NCBI RefSeq assembly: GCF_023078275.1
Contig: NC_062977.1
Coordinates: 8,453,118 to 8,517,117 of the forward strand
From: Leguminivora glycinivorella
Taxonomy: Eukaryota > Arthropoda > Insecta > Lepidoptera > Tortricidae
Direction: 5' to 3'
DNA length: 64,000 nt
Within the stretch, counting starts at the first letter, position 1. Each line of letters opens with the position of its first letter. Positions 11,151 through 22,271 of the stretch are shown one piece after another. The notes under the pieces were generated by a model. The model saw only the letters and a program-made list of their open reading frames with translations. It did not search any database and had not been told where the DNA came from. The translations under genes and the position numbers were made by a program.

Positions 11151-11636
11151 TAATCTTGGCGTTGGTTTACGGGACACCTTGTATATTCTCTTTATTATCT
11201 TTGTTAATGTCACCAATAAAATTAATTGAACAAGCGAGTTATCGTAGGTGCACGTTTCGTTCGACTATTTCTGATTGTATTGCCCTTAGGCTTAATAGCC
11301 AAGTCATGACAAGGCATAGGGACTCACTGCTATAGGACATTCCATCTAAATGTCAATTTATTGCTCAAAGGGACGAGTTTTATGTACTCCCTATGTTGGA
11401 TTAGTCTGTAAGTGGTATACTTATAATTATATGTGTAATAATAATAAAAAAAAAGGTGGCATAATTAAGTCTATAGGCAATACCATCATACCATATATGT
11501 TCTCGTAGTGATATAGTTTGCACGTTGCACACTATCTCAATGTATTTTAAGGGGCTTCAAACACACCATCTAGTACCTACATAATTTAGTTATGTGAAAA
11601 ACATTTTGAAAAAGGTTCGAATATAGAACACCTTTG

Positions 11637-11865
11637 TTAACCCCCAACGCAAAAGCGACGCGGTGTTATAAGTTTGACGTGTCTGTCTGTCTTTCTGTGT
11701 GTGTGTCTGTCCGTGGCATCGTAGCTCCCGAACGGATGGGCCGATTTAGATTTAGTTTTTTTTTGTTTGAAAGCTGAATTAGTCGGGAGTGTTCTTAGCC
11801 ATGTTTCATAAAAATCGGTTCACTTTGTCGGGGATTTTTCAAAATTTAAATTTTGTGGTTATTTT
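11637..11865 (+). mobile_element. Repeat with a TCTG microsatellite, copy 3
   Basis: Same consensus, starting TTAACCCCCAACGCAAAAGC. It sits only ~490 bp from copy 2 in the same orientation. Confidence 0.85.
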
Positions 11866-12779
11866 AGTACGTTATCTTCATTCGAACTTGCTTTAGGATA
11901 AGACTGTCATTCACTATGGAGAGAAGAAAAGAGAAATGGTAGGTATGTAGGTAGGTATAGGTACGATTGGTCAGTTCCACCAACAACTGGTACTTGTAGT
12001 CTTAACAAATGAATTACCCGCATCGCGGCGTAGAGTAACAAGCGAAATGACATCAAATATGAAAATTATTTTTAATCGTGTCCAATTGGCGGGACGCTGT
12101 AACTGGCTAACCACTGGGTGGCCGCTAGCCGAGCGTTACCTTAATTAAACGGTAGCTGACAACGGTTGCCAGACCACGGACGCTGTACAATACCACTTCC
12201 AAATCTACATACATACTTATTTGTCATGCATATGTCAAAGTCAACCTGACCTAACTCAATAATTTAGGACTTGATAAAATTGTTGCGCGCGGAATTGGTA
12301 CAAAACTACAAATTGACTAGAGCTTTGGGGTTTGGCAGAATTAGACATATGTTAGTTACTTACTCGAGTTACTCGTACCAAGTTACCAACGAATTGGGAC
12401 AACAAGCTGGGGTAGAGCGAAGCAACGGGCTTGCCTGATACCTACTGTTGGATGACCAGATGAGATGACCACAAGCGGTTGATTTCCCGGCATCATGAAC
12501 ATTTTCGCTCTATGGTACATAATGTATATCCCAATTTAGTACCTATAATGGTGTACTTTTAAGACAATCAGTAGGTACCTAGGTGTCAATGTCGTTTGTG
12601 TATTGGATTAAGAACATTATAAAAAACTAAACAAAGTTATAGGGCGTCGCGTTACTGCCAACACACATTCTCTAGTGCCTGCAAATTTAATAGCTACTGT
12701 AATATTTCAGTCCACTTACCTAGAGCAATTTCGCGCATTAAGCCACTATCGTACTGTAATTACGAATATACGGTCGAAA

Positions 12780-12990
12780 CAATACGAAATAATAAAAGCG
12801 GATCGGGCGTAGGCCATTTGCATTTCCGTCAGGAGGTGCTTTTCCTTTCTGATGCAGGGCCGCCGCGGAGGGCAGAAAGAGAGGGCGGAGGGCGGCCTCC
12901 GCGGTGTTCTGTGCGCCTGGTACTTACTAAATGATTATTTTGATTACGTTTAATTTGCATACGACCGGAGTGTTCGCCCCAGGGCAGCCG
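12780..12990. promoter_or_regulatory. Candidate regulatory island with two POU octamers
   Basis: Two perfect ATTTGCAT octamers (12816-12823 and 12953-12960), the consensus of POU-homeodomain proteins, flank a GC-rich core (GGGCCGCCGCGGAGGGC) with no repeat match. This is inference: octamers also arise by chance in AT-rich DNA. Confidence 0.25.
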
Positions 12991-13725
12991 ACGCCGTAAC
13001 GACCCCAGTACTTTTCTGTAATGTTTTCGCCATTTTCAACAAAATTCCTCACAAATCGTATAATTTCAGGCTTTATCATGGTTATTACGAAGAAGCGCCC
13101 TTGGTCCTCGTACCGCCGTAATAGGCCGGTCGATGCTCAAATTCATGATAACTACGAGTAGGTAATCAACATAGAACCTGCCTCGGCAGGCTTAATAACC
13201 CTCGTCTTCAATTATTGGTAATATCAGACTCTTAAAAGTTTGTAGGAAGCTGACTGACGGGTCAGGTGGGTTGGTGGCCGCGTATTTATTCTAAGGACAT
13301 TGGAATCTTGTTCTCGATTATAACTTATGAAGAAGTATCACCAAGTAAGTACACCTTAATGCAGGAGGATATGTGGGTATCTGCCTATAGGTATAATTAT
13401 TTAACATTCATTAACAGTTAATTTCCCAAGAGACAGCTAGTCGTTTCGCTTAATTTTCCAGTCAAGTCGGTTTTGTAAAGAAGAGCTTTTATCAATTATT
13501 TAGAGACTAAAACAATGTACTGTGTTTAGTTGGAGAAATTGACATTTAGCTCTTTAGAGCAATTTACGACCTCAATACCTATGGGAAAGTGTAATTGTAT
13601 AATTAAAAGAATGTTTAGTCCTTCGTGTTTCCTAAACCTCAAGTACCTTTTGAGACCTTGGTTAATTTTTCGTAACTAACGTATGTTTTTCTTGGAAGCT
13701 GACATTGCGCATCGTTATAGCTGCG

Positions 13726-13802
13726 TAGCTACCGTGCAGCGCCCGCGCATTGGCGGCGCCCGGCCCAATCGGCGCTGGCCACGCCCCCGCGAGAAAACTA
13801 TG
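13726..13802. promoter_or_regulatory. Small GC island with CCAAT and Sp/KLF-type sites
   Basis: The strongly GC-rich patch contains an inverted CCAAT (GCATTGGCGG), a direct CCCAATCGG, and CCACGCCCCC at 13779-13788, which matches the GC/CACCC-box class bound by Sp/KLF zinc fingers. No attached gene is evident. Confidence 0.3.
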
Positions 13803-14043
13803 CGAGCCTTAAGGTTTGAAGATGGATCGCATGCCCTTATGTGGCATAAGTGGTATAAGGTGGATTTGTATCTCTGAGCTTCTAACGGAAATAAATAACA
13901 CTCAGCAAGATTTTGGTATTAAAAAAGGTTAATTAGGGTCAGTAGATATTTCCTAAAATTGTTTTTAAATAGTGTCTATATTAATATATAAGGTTAAGTT
14001 TATTTTCCTAAGTCGAAACATACTTATAGAAAAATAGCGCAAT

Positions 14044-14905
14044 AAAGTCTGAAACTATAAGACATACGAAGATTTGTTCTTAGGAACCATGTCACCGATT
14101 TTGATAAAAAGAAAAACTGCATTCATACAATTAAAAAAAAAAGTGTACCCAGCTGGGGAATCGAACCCGGTTGTTTTGAAAAAATAAACTTACACTATTT
14201 CTATAAACTGAAATAAATGTCATATACAAAGAAAAAATGACCAAGGCCTCCAAGTGTCCGATGCTGGATACACTATTTCTATTCAGATATCGTTTGTGTA
14301 GGTCTTAAGCAGTAAATATCTCTAAGAAACATAATGTCTAAAATGAATAAAATGCATTTTTTTCACATACTTTAATTTATCATAGTAGGTGTTCAAAGTG
14401 ACCACCGTCTTTTTCAATACAATATTCAACACGTCTAGGTAACGATCTTACTATTGCATTTTGTATCTTCATGTGGTGAATCTGCGTTAAAGTTGACTCT
14501 ATGGCTACTTTTAGGTCTTCAACGGTGTTATAGCTATTTTTGTACACTGTTGTAAAGATGAAGTGAACTTGCTGAATATTGTAACGGTGGTCACTTTGAA
14601 CACCTACTATGATAAATTAAAGTATGTGAAAAAAATGCATTTTATTCATTTTAGACATTATGTTTCTTAGAGATATTTACTGCTTAAGACCTATACAAAC
14701 GATATCTGAATAGAAATAGTGTAAGTTTATTTTTTCAAAACAACCGGGTTCGATTCCCCAGCTGGGTACACTTTTTTTTTTAATTGTATGAATGCAGTTT
14801 TTCTTTTTATCAAAATCGGTGACATGGTTCCTAAGAACAAATCTTCGTATGTCTTACAGTTTCAGACTTTCCCATACTGACCGATTTGAATGGGCCACTC
14901 TGTAT
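14044..14905. mobile_element. Foldback DNA transposon derivative with transposase tail
   Basis: Two long inverted arms: about 14044-14414 and 14575-14871. The outer ends are AAAGTCTGAAACT and AGTTTCAGACTTT, and the right arm probably extends to ~14905. The left arm carries an extra ~80 bp (about 14195-14275) absent from the right arm. Both arms include a B-box-like GGGTTCGATTCCCC. The unique centre encodes the end of a transposase, listed separately. Non-autonomous. Confidence 0.8.
14386..14565 (-). pseudogene. C-terminal remnant of a DNA transposase (IS630/Tc1-mariner-like)
   Basis: On the minus strand an open segment of about 58 codons reads from the foldback centre. Pieces visible are YKNSYNTVEDLKVAIESTL, IQNAIVRSLPRRVEYCIEKD and GGHFEHLL, followed directly by a stop. 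The RRVEYCIEKDGGHFEHLL ending resembles the C-terminus of many insect IS630/Tc1-mariner-like transposases, from general knowledge of that family; no search was run. The catalytic DDE/D domain is absent. The right arm repeats the last codons in the opposite direction with an in-frame deletion (EYC-N-GGHFEHLL, about 14584-14625), so two divergent tails share one centre. Confidence 0.65.
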
Positions 14906-15784
14906 ACGACAACAATTATTGTGTACCTATATTGGATGAGTCCAATTGACATTAAGGTTATTTTTTAACGATAGAACAGAGATTTGCGTTTGATGGAATG
15001 ATTTCATGTTGAAGTGACAGATTAGCTCATCGCCCACACCACGATTAAATCCATATGTCACAGACGGGCGGAGGGGGTGGTGAAAATTCTTAATCCGTCA
15101 CTAACAGGACATTATCGAATATTGCTGTTTTTTTACTGTAGTTAGACCTACAAATACAGCAAAATTTCTGATGTCCACGACAAAAAGATTTGTCAAACCA
15201 AACTACCTAGGCACTTTATTTATAAATGTACCTACTAAAACATCAAATTATTTAAAGTAGAGGCAGTAAAGCACGACTCACCTACATCCAAGACCCCATA
15301 ACTTAGGTCCAGCGCCGTCGCCTAACATATGATTGGGGACAATTGGGTCCATCGCTGTGGGCCATGGTCCGATTGAGCTTTTCAACGCTCGACATCCGGG
15401 ACATTCCGGCACTTAATGCCATAATCGGACCCTGCGGCGTGGCGCGTTCCTTCGGACTAGATTACGGAAGATGGACCACTTGAAGGGGTTTTCAGGATTT
15501 GTCAAGTACAGCATGAACACTTTGTATTCTCTTTTTGACATGGTTTATATTCACGTCAAAGAGACATGGTAGAAAAGAACTTTGAAGGTTTAGGTTACGC
15601 CCCTAAATACCTATTTAAGTATTTACCCCTAATAAATACCTAATACAATTTTTTTGATGAGTAAATTCCATTTTTTCTTCTGTTTCTATTACGATCAGTT
15701 AAAATAACGATACGGAAGAATATGGCAAAATTCGGCAACACCCTAATAGTTCCTATTATGATGTTGCGTAGGTAGGTCCATGAT

Positions 15785-15856
15785 ATCCATGAACGACACT
15801 GACCGCTTTCTATCAGGCGGGTCATCGTTTCGTTTGTTACCTACCACATTAAAAAA
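15785..15856 (+). mobile_element. LINE/SINE 3' tail fragment
   Basis: GACCGCTTTCTATCAGGCGG, then TTTGTTACCTACCACATT and poly-A; a diverged copy of the 1880-1960 module. A shorter related piece (CTTACTATCAGGCGGGC) is visible near 15988. Confidence 0.6.
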
Positions 15857-16065
15857 ATGAAACTTCTGCAAAAACCTTTTGAGCCTCGGTGAGCTTGGCA
15901 AGTTTGCCAAAGTTTACTGAGGACGCAGAGTGGTAAAATTAGCAACACTGCTACATGTCGGGATTCCATAGCCTACGGAAACTGCTTACTATCAGGCGGG
16001 CTGTAGGTATACTTGAAAATACCTAGGGTCCGCTCTTTTATTTATCAAGCGAATATACGTTAGGA

Positions 16066-16261
16066 TACTGATGTGCCGACGGAAGACGGAAATTTTCACA
16101 TAAGAAAACTTCGGAAAATTTCCATACTTTGTATGGACAATTGTATAGATGGCAACTTTCCATTTCATAAATTTAAATTCCTTTTATTTTTCGTGAACGT
16201 TTCGTGAATTTTTCAAGAAATTTAAGATTTTTTTGGAAAGTTTCAGCAACTTGCACATCAT
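16066..16261. mobile_element. 194-bp TGATGTG-ended repeat, second copy
   Basis: Starts TACTGATGTGCCGACGG and ends TTGCACATCAT, matching 3995-4188 throughout. TACGTTAGGA lies on the left (16056-16065) and TACGTTTAGGA on the right (16262-16272), a target duplication apart from one indel. Confidence 0.75.
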
Positions 16262-16897
16262 TACGTTTAGGACGACGTTCTAAAAATTTCATGGTTCGTA
16301 TTGTTCTAAGCTATGCAAGTATGATTGCACGGCGGTCAACTGAGCGGGGGGTGGGTACCAGGCAAATTGATTTGTTGCTGGCGGCCAGTGCTGCACCTGA
16401 TCTGCACCAGTGAGATGGCGAGAGGCCTGCTATCTCTGTCTTGTTTTATTGAGTATTAATTAGTAGGTACTTTTGTTACCTTCACCTTTTCGTCCTGTTT
16501 TCAACGCGCAATACCTAATTAGTTGTTATATTTTGTTCCCCGTAAATACGACGTCAACGATTCAATTCAGAGATTAAGTCTAGTATCATTTTCGTTTAAG
16601 TACCTAAGTACCTACCTACATGTCTTTTTCTATCATGTGACCATGTTTACTACCCAGAATTAGTTCGTTGTTCCGATGGCCGTCGCTCTATATTCAACGA
16701 GCTAAAGTTTAGCTGTTAAGTAATAAGTACCACAGAATATAATAATAGTACAAGGTTACCTAGATTTATATCCATTGTGAGACAATGTAAATGTGTAATG
16801 TATAGGTAGGATCTTGGAGATTCGAATATAAAATATTGTACCTAACACCTAATAATGTAAACCATTCATTCAATGTGTAAGTAAGACGTCCGGTAAG

Positions 16898-17139
16898 ACG
16901 ACCGGTCTGGCTCAATCGGTAAGTGTCCCGGGTTCGAATCCCGGTAAGGGCATTTATTTGTGTGATGAGCACAGATATTTGTTCCTGAGTCATGGACGTT
17001 TTCTATGTATATAAGTATGTATTTATCTATTTAAGTATGTATAAGTATATCGTCGCTTAGCACCCATAGTACAAGCTTTGCTTAGTTTGGGGCTAAGTTG
17101 ATCTGTGTAAGGTGTCCCCCAATATTTATTTATATTGTT
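16898..17139 (+). mobile_element. SINE with deletion between A and B boxes
   Basis: Same family as 143-400. GGCTCAATCGGTAAG runs straight into TGTCCCGGGTTCGAATCCCG. The roughly 25-30 bases carrying CCCTGCCTGCT that other copies have between these points are missing. B box, body and tail are well preserved. Confidence 0.85.
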
Positions 17140-18288
17140 ACTGATGTAATCTGTATTATCCTGTCACATACTTCTGTTGTTGTGTAATACTTGGCGTCAT
17201 GCTAATAAAAAGACAATCAATAAAGATAACGATCATTTTTTTTTCCACTATTTGTACTGATTTGTACTTATGTATAATCATAATCATAATCAATTTATTA
17301 ATAATAAAATTACAGGTTATTTACATTTTATAACTACTTATTCGTTCATGAACTACGCAAGAAACTCTTAAGTATTTTTTTACAGAGTAGGTATACTGCA
17401 TTAACCTGTAAAGTAGGTAAATACACCCTGTATGGGTTCAAGATAATTGAAAATATTTTAATTTTTTTGTAGTACCTAGGCTAAATCGAAAACTTGCTTC
17501 CCGTATATAACAAAGTAATTATTTTATTTTTTACCCGTTGATTCCCAAAATCGAAAAAGTGCGAAATGAAATGTATAAGTGTAAACCATACGACAGAATA
17601 GGCTTAGTCAAATCAGCTTCTTTTTAGGAACTGTCAAAACGATTTGCTAATATGGAATTATATAGACAACGTGAAGAGTGACGTCACGCTCAATTCAGTT
17701 ACTTTTAATCTTTCTCTTTGAGTTATTAAATATAAATTATGTTTAAAAACAAACACTGTCTATATTTTTCTTGTAATTATTTGGTGTTTTATTTCGTGCA
17801 CTGCATAAAATATTTTATTTTAAGTATAGGAAACTAGCCTATTAAATCTATATTTTTTTATAAGTAGTATCCACAGTTGTCACATTCTGTCAAAACTTTC
17901 AAATGACAATCACTTTCATTTTCTCACTTTTCAGTATTAACGGCTCTTCTTAATTTAGTACATTTTTCCTGCTCTGATTTGAATACTTGAAGACTTAGCT
18001 TTTAAAACGGACACGTGTGTGAGATACAAATTAGCATTTTAGATTAACATTAGACATACGTACTTTACCTTACCTATTACTTAATTTGGGCTGGAGATAA
18101 AGGTTGAATAAAAATATAGGTAAAAGTGTATAAATAAATTTATTGTCTTATTAGGACTTGGCGCATCGCATCGCATCACCCAAATGGAGGCTTATCTAAT
18201 TTGTCTATTTCATTGACTTCGACAAGCAATATTTGATATGGCTGCGCAAGTCTGGCATTTCGGTGCTTGTAATTACATACTCGTATCT
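17140..18288. other. No gene recognised
   Basis: AT-rich. ATAATCATAATCATAATCAA at ~17275 is a short tandem tail of LINE type. Nothing else was identified. Confidence 0.35.
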
Positions 18289-18610
18289 GGGCCATTTTTT
18301 TCAAAGTTGTCCACCCTATTTTTTTTTTATTTGGACATTTTTATGTCGTTTCCACTCAGAATCGCGAGCTTTTTCAATTCTAATAGGAGAAAAAAAGTGT
18401 CCCAAGGTTTTTTCCCATTCCGTTACCATTTTTTCATACATTTTGTATGGCGGTAACGGAATGGAAGGTTCGAAAAAATGTATGGAAATCTTGGGACATT
18501 TTTTTTCTCCTATCAGGATCGAAAGAGCTCACGATTCTGAGTATTAATCGTTTAAAAAATACCCATGTTACAAAAAAAGTGGGGTGGACAACTTTGAAAA
18601 AAATGGCCCA
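18289..18610. mobile_element. 322-bp palindromic MITE
   Basis: Ends GGGCCATTTTTTTCAAAGTT and AACTTTGAAAAAAATGGCCC. Inside, GGTAACGG / CCGTTACC and TCCCAAGG / CTTGGGA arms fold to a small loop near 18440. The overlapping 104-, 72- and 65-aa open frames are the hairpin read in three frames, not genes. Confidence 0.85.
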
Positions 18611-19381
18611 TCTTATGGATTACGCAGTCACTAGGAACAAGTAGAATTTGCATCCACTGTGGTTACATTGATTTCCATCCCACGCAAATGATTCACCGTA
18701 TTTCCGCAACTTCTGTGGACTGTACACGTAATGGACAGTAATAGCTTTGATTTTCCACGTCGCAATGGCGGGATTTTTATTGTCCCAACTAGTGTTTTCT
18801 GCATAATGGTCGCCAGGCTAGATTATAGAGCCGCCTTTATAGCTGTGTTTCCGTGGGACTGCCAATGGTAACGGGAACGTATTAACAAAAGCCGCAATTT
18901 ATGGACCTACTACTTTCTAACGGCAAATGACAAAGAACTTGCATAATCTATGGGCTCTGTGTTCACGTGGAAATGATTTTATATCGATTTTGTCTATAGA
19001 TAGAATTTTTGAAGGAGTGTCTTATTGATAACAACATGTCAAAAATGAAAATTAGTCATCAATATATTTATTTATTTATTTATTTAAACTTTATTGCACA
19101 ATTGGAAAAAAAAGTACAAATGGCGGACTTAATGCCTTGAGGCATTCTCTACCAGTCAACCATAGGGCCAAACAGAAATTCGCGAATGTGGGTGCAGTGA
19201 GAAAAATAAATTTAGAAAGCATGACAACTATTGACAAGTATAGCAATATTATTTACATACAATCAATATAATACATAAATAATACATTCATATCATTACA
19301 CGTATACTTATACACAAATATAAATACAAATATACATACAAATAATATATTATAAACATTATGCATATGGGCGAAGGAGAA

Positions 19382-21049
19382 CTAATTAACTTGTGCCGCA
19401 CTCAGCAGATGCTGGTGCAGCATGCGTTTGAAAATTAACTTACTTGGGGCCTGTCTTATAGTCAGGGGAAGTGCATTCCAGAGTCGAATAGCTTGTGCAG
19501 TGAAAGAATTTGAGAGGAAACCACTGTGGTGAGGAAGTACTGCAAGAACAAGGGATCGGGAGGAACGTAGTTCACAGCCCGGACGGGGGTCATGAAGTTA
19601 AATTTGGACTTAAGATAATTGGGAGCGGAAGGATCAAATAAAATAGAAAAAGGCTGCACAGAACTCTAAGAGATCTGCGCTGACGTACAGGAAGCCATTT
19701 AAGTCTGTGGCGATAAAGCGAGACATGGTCAAATTTGCGCAAATTGAAAATGAAACGAATGCCATTATTGAGTGTACGCTCGAGCCTATTTAGAGAATCC
19801 TGGGTAACATTGGTAGTGCACACATCAGCATAATCGATCAATGGCAAAATCAAGGCTTGCACCAATAATTTCTTGGTACTCACCGGCAAGAAGTGCTTAA
19901 ATCTATATAGAAAACGTAGTGTTGCAGTGACTTTACGCGTGACTTCTGTGAGGTGGCCATCCCATGAAAGATTTTTGTCAATTATAAGACCGAGGTCCTT
20001 TACTTGATTAGAGACTGGGATCACCGAGCCGTCAAACATGATCGATGCGACTGGAACAGCTTCCAACTTAAAAAGTTGACGCGAGCTCCCCACAATGATG
20101 GCCTGGCACTTTGAAGGGTTAACAGATATACCAAAATTACGCGACCAGTCAGCGATATGAGCCAGGTCATCATTGAGGACAGAAATAGTTGCATTTAACT
20201 GAGATACTTCAGCTTGGGCGTACAGTTGCAGATCGTCGGCGTACAAATGGTGAGGGCTTTTAAACTTGGATGTAATGAGGTTAATAAACACGGAGAATAA
20301 AAGAGGGGACAGAATACCTCCCTGTGGCACCCCTGTGCTTAAGTCATTCCAGTCAGACTGGGCTGGGCCCACACGAACAGTCTGGGACCGACAGGAAAGG
20401 TACGAGGCAAACCAAGTGATTGCTTTCGGTGAGACTTTCAAATGAGAGAGGGCAGCAAGGAGGAGATCGTGATCCACTACATTAAATGCATTCGAAAAGT
20501 CAATGAGGACCAAGACAGTGACTTTGGAGGATTCCATGCCCAGCCGTATGTCCTCAGTGACCTTGAGTAACGCTGTTGCGGTACTATGCCCAGGTCTGAA
20601 CCCAGATTGGTATGGAGACAAGAGCGAATTGTGATAAATAAATTTAGAGATTTGATCATAAACGGCGGCTTCAAGAATCTTTGACAAGTACGGTAAGATA
20701 GAGATGGGTCGAAAGTGACTAAGAGAGGTAGGGTTAGAATTTTTTGGAAGCGGAATTACGTAAGCCTTGCGCCAAGTGGAAGGAAAAACACCAGTAAGGA
20801 TAGAAGAGTTTACAATGTGGGTAATTATAGGCACAACACTGTCGACAATAGGAATGACCATTGCCCGTCCAATACCATCATGACCAACAGCGTTCGAATT
20901 AATGGAGGTTATAATCTTTTTGATGTCACTCATAGTAACTGCATTGAGCTCTAATGGTGAAATGTCGAGAGAAGGAAGAGAAGCAATTAGGGAGAGAGTA
21001 TTTTGTTTCACCACAGAGTCCAGCACCGAAGCATGAGAAAAATGAGAAT
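19382..21049 (-). pseudogene. LINE reverse transcriptase, frameshifted
   Basis: The main open frame (to 19590) shows the non-LTR reverse transcriptase motifs in order: FRPISILPYLSKILE (~137-151), YQSGFRPGHSTATAL (171-185), VLIDFSNAFNVVDHD with the first catalytic Asp (D208), STGVPQGGILSPLLF (262-276) and the catalytic YADD (294-297). The first ~24 codons of that open frame (21122-21050) are LTR sequence, not LINE. The frame ends early after LRVLCSLFLFY. The family C-terminus continues in another frame (PNYLKSKFNFMTPVRA), then shifts again to AIRLWNALPLTIRQ and HQHLLSAAQVN, with the natural stop at 19382. So there are two frameshifts, near 19650 and near 19500. Confidence 0.92.
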
Positions 21050-21405
21050 TGTAGCGAGACACAATAACATTACCATGCGCGAGCGCGCGGACTCGAATAC
21101 TTTCTCGCTCGCACACCATCACCCGTCGCGCTCAGCGGATCGACCGGCCCGAGCGCGCGCGAAGTACTCCGAGCGGCGCAGGCAGCGCAGGCGGCGGGGA
21201 AACCGTAATAAAAGGCGCCGCGCGGCCGCCGATCAGTCATTCACTCGTTAGCGGTGAAGCTTGAGAGACGGCCTATGCTATGCCTCAAGCCTAACCAACA
21301 AATGAGCACGGGTCGAGACCGTCTACACGGACCGCCCATAAGTTCATATTCGGTTAGCCGTGAGTGGACAGAGCAAGGGGATGAGAATGCCGATGCGTAC
21401 CGCCC
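21050..21405 (+). repeat. 5' LTR, truncated and mosaic
   Basis: By eye, the first ~190 bp match the 3' LTR exactly. From just past the initiator onward the two LTRs differ at many positions (roughly 15%) and by a ~20-bp gap. About 130 bp of the 3' LTR's end has no counterpart here. Confidence 0.85.
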
Positions 21406-21752
21406 CCGATCTTAAGTTGCGCCCAAGTGGGGCCCATGAATGACAACTACCCTCAATGTCAAAGAAGAAGTTGCACCTACCCTACAATATATTCTGGAAT
21501 ACAAATAAGGATGCAAGCAACGTATCACGTGCAAAGGAAGTTGTTTAGTTATCAATGCTGTTGAACACTACTGGACCAGCTTCACTCCAGGGGGAGGGTT
21601 CTCACAAACCCTCACAAGCAGAGCAGTACAGTGTTTCGTCAACTCCATGAAACTGGAATATAAACCGATCTACACACGTTTTGATATACCAGAGGGAGAG
21701 ACAACACAGATCCTGTTATTCCTGGTACTCTTACGGGACGTCAAAGAGTACC

Positions 21753-21764
21753 AGAGGGGGAGAA
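21753..21764 (+). other. Polypurine tract
   Basis: Twelve purines adjoin the TG of the right LTR, as required for plus-strand priming. Confidence 0.8.
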
Positions 21765-22267
21765 TGTAGCGAGACACAATAACATTACCATGCGCGAGCG
21801 CGCGGACTCGAATACTTTCTCGCTCGCACACCATCACCCGTCGCGCTCAGCGGATCGACCGGCCCGAGCGCGCGCGAAGTACTCCGAGCGGCGCAGGCAG
21901 CGCAGGCGGCGGGGAAACCGTAATAAAAGGCGCCGCGCGGCCGCCGATCAGTCATTCTCTAGCTAGCGGTCTAGCTTGGGAGACGGCCTCTGCTATCCCC
22001 AAGGTTAACCACCAAATGAGCACGGGTCGAGACCGGCTACCCGGACCGCCCATAAGTTCATACTCGGTTAGCCTTTGGACTTGCAGTGGACATCCCCTGA
22101 GGGGCCGAGTAAGGGGTGAGAACGCCGATGCGTACCGCCCTATGCTCACTAGTACCTATGTTCTGTAGCTAGGTAATTACCCCACTTTGTATGATATAAT
22201 ATTTGTTTTGTATGGAAACCAATAAACCACTGGTACCTACTTGGCGTCTCATTCCGCCCCCCCTACA
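21765..22267 (+). repeat. 3' LTR with core promoter and poly-A signal
   Basis: An ATAAAAG TATA-like box (21923-21929) is followed 27 bp later by an insect initiator TCAGTC with its A at 21950. AATAAA is at 22221. U3 (21765-~21953) is unusually GC-rich with many CGCG steps. The same TATA and initiator occur in the 5' LTR (21208-21214; A at 21235). Confidence 0.85.
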
Positions 22268-22271
22268 GAAT

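Larger units (their letters stand above)
11870..14040. other. Repeat-poor interval; no gene, two candidate regulatory islands
   Basis: No transposon was matched over most of this interval. Two GC-richer islands stand out, 12780-12990 and 13726-13800, and are listed separately. The open frame at 13683-13877 is a by-product of the second island. Confidence 0.4.
21050..22267 (+). mobile_element. Compact LTR retroelement (TRIM-like or internally deleted) nested in the LINE
   Basis: Two direct LTRs: 21050-~21405 (3' part missing) and 21765-22267 (503 bp, TG...CA ends: TGTAGCGAG...CCTACA). The 4-bp target duplication GAAT lies at 21046-21049 and 22268-22271. A polypurine tract, AGAGGGGGAGAA, lies at 21753-21764 directly before the right LTR. 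GCGCCCAAGTGGGGCCC at ~21419-21435 sits where a primer-binding region would be and resembles the segment after the LTR in many Ty3/gypsy-type elements. The internal region is only ~360 bp and encodes no gag or pol. It depends on proteins from elsewhere. Confidence 0.9.

Noticed and set aside
18233..18644. Overlapping open frames of 65-104 codons
   Set aside because: They read through the arms of a palindromic MITE; no domain or codon bias.
20715..21251. Plus-strand basic open frames in the LINE/LTR
   Set aside because: Antisense shadows of the reverse transcriptase and GC-rich U3.
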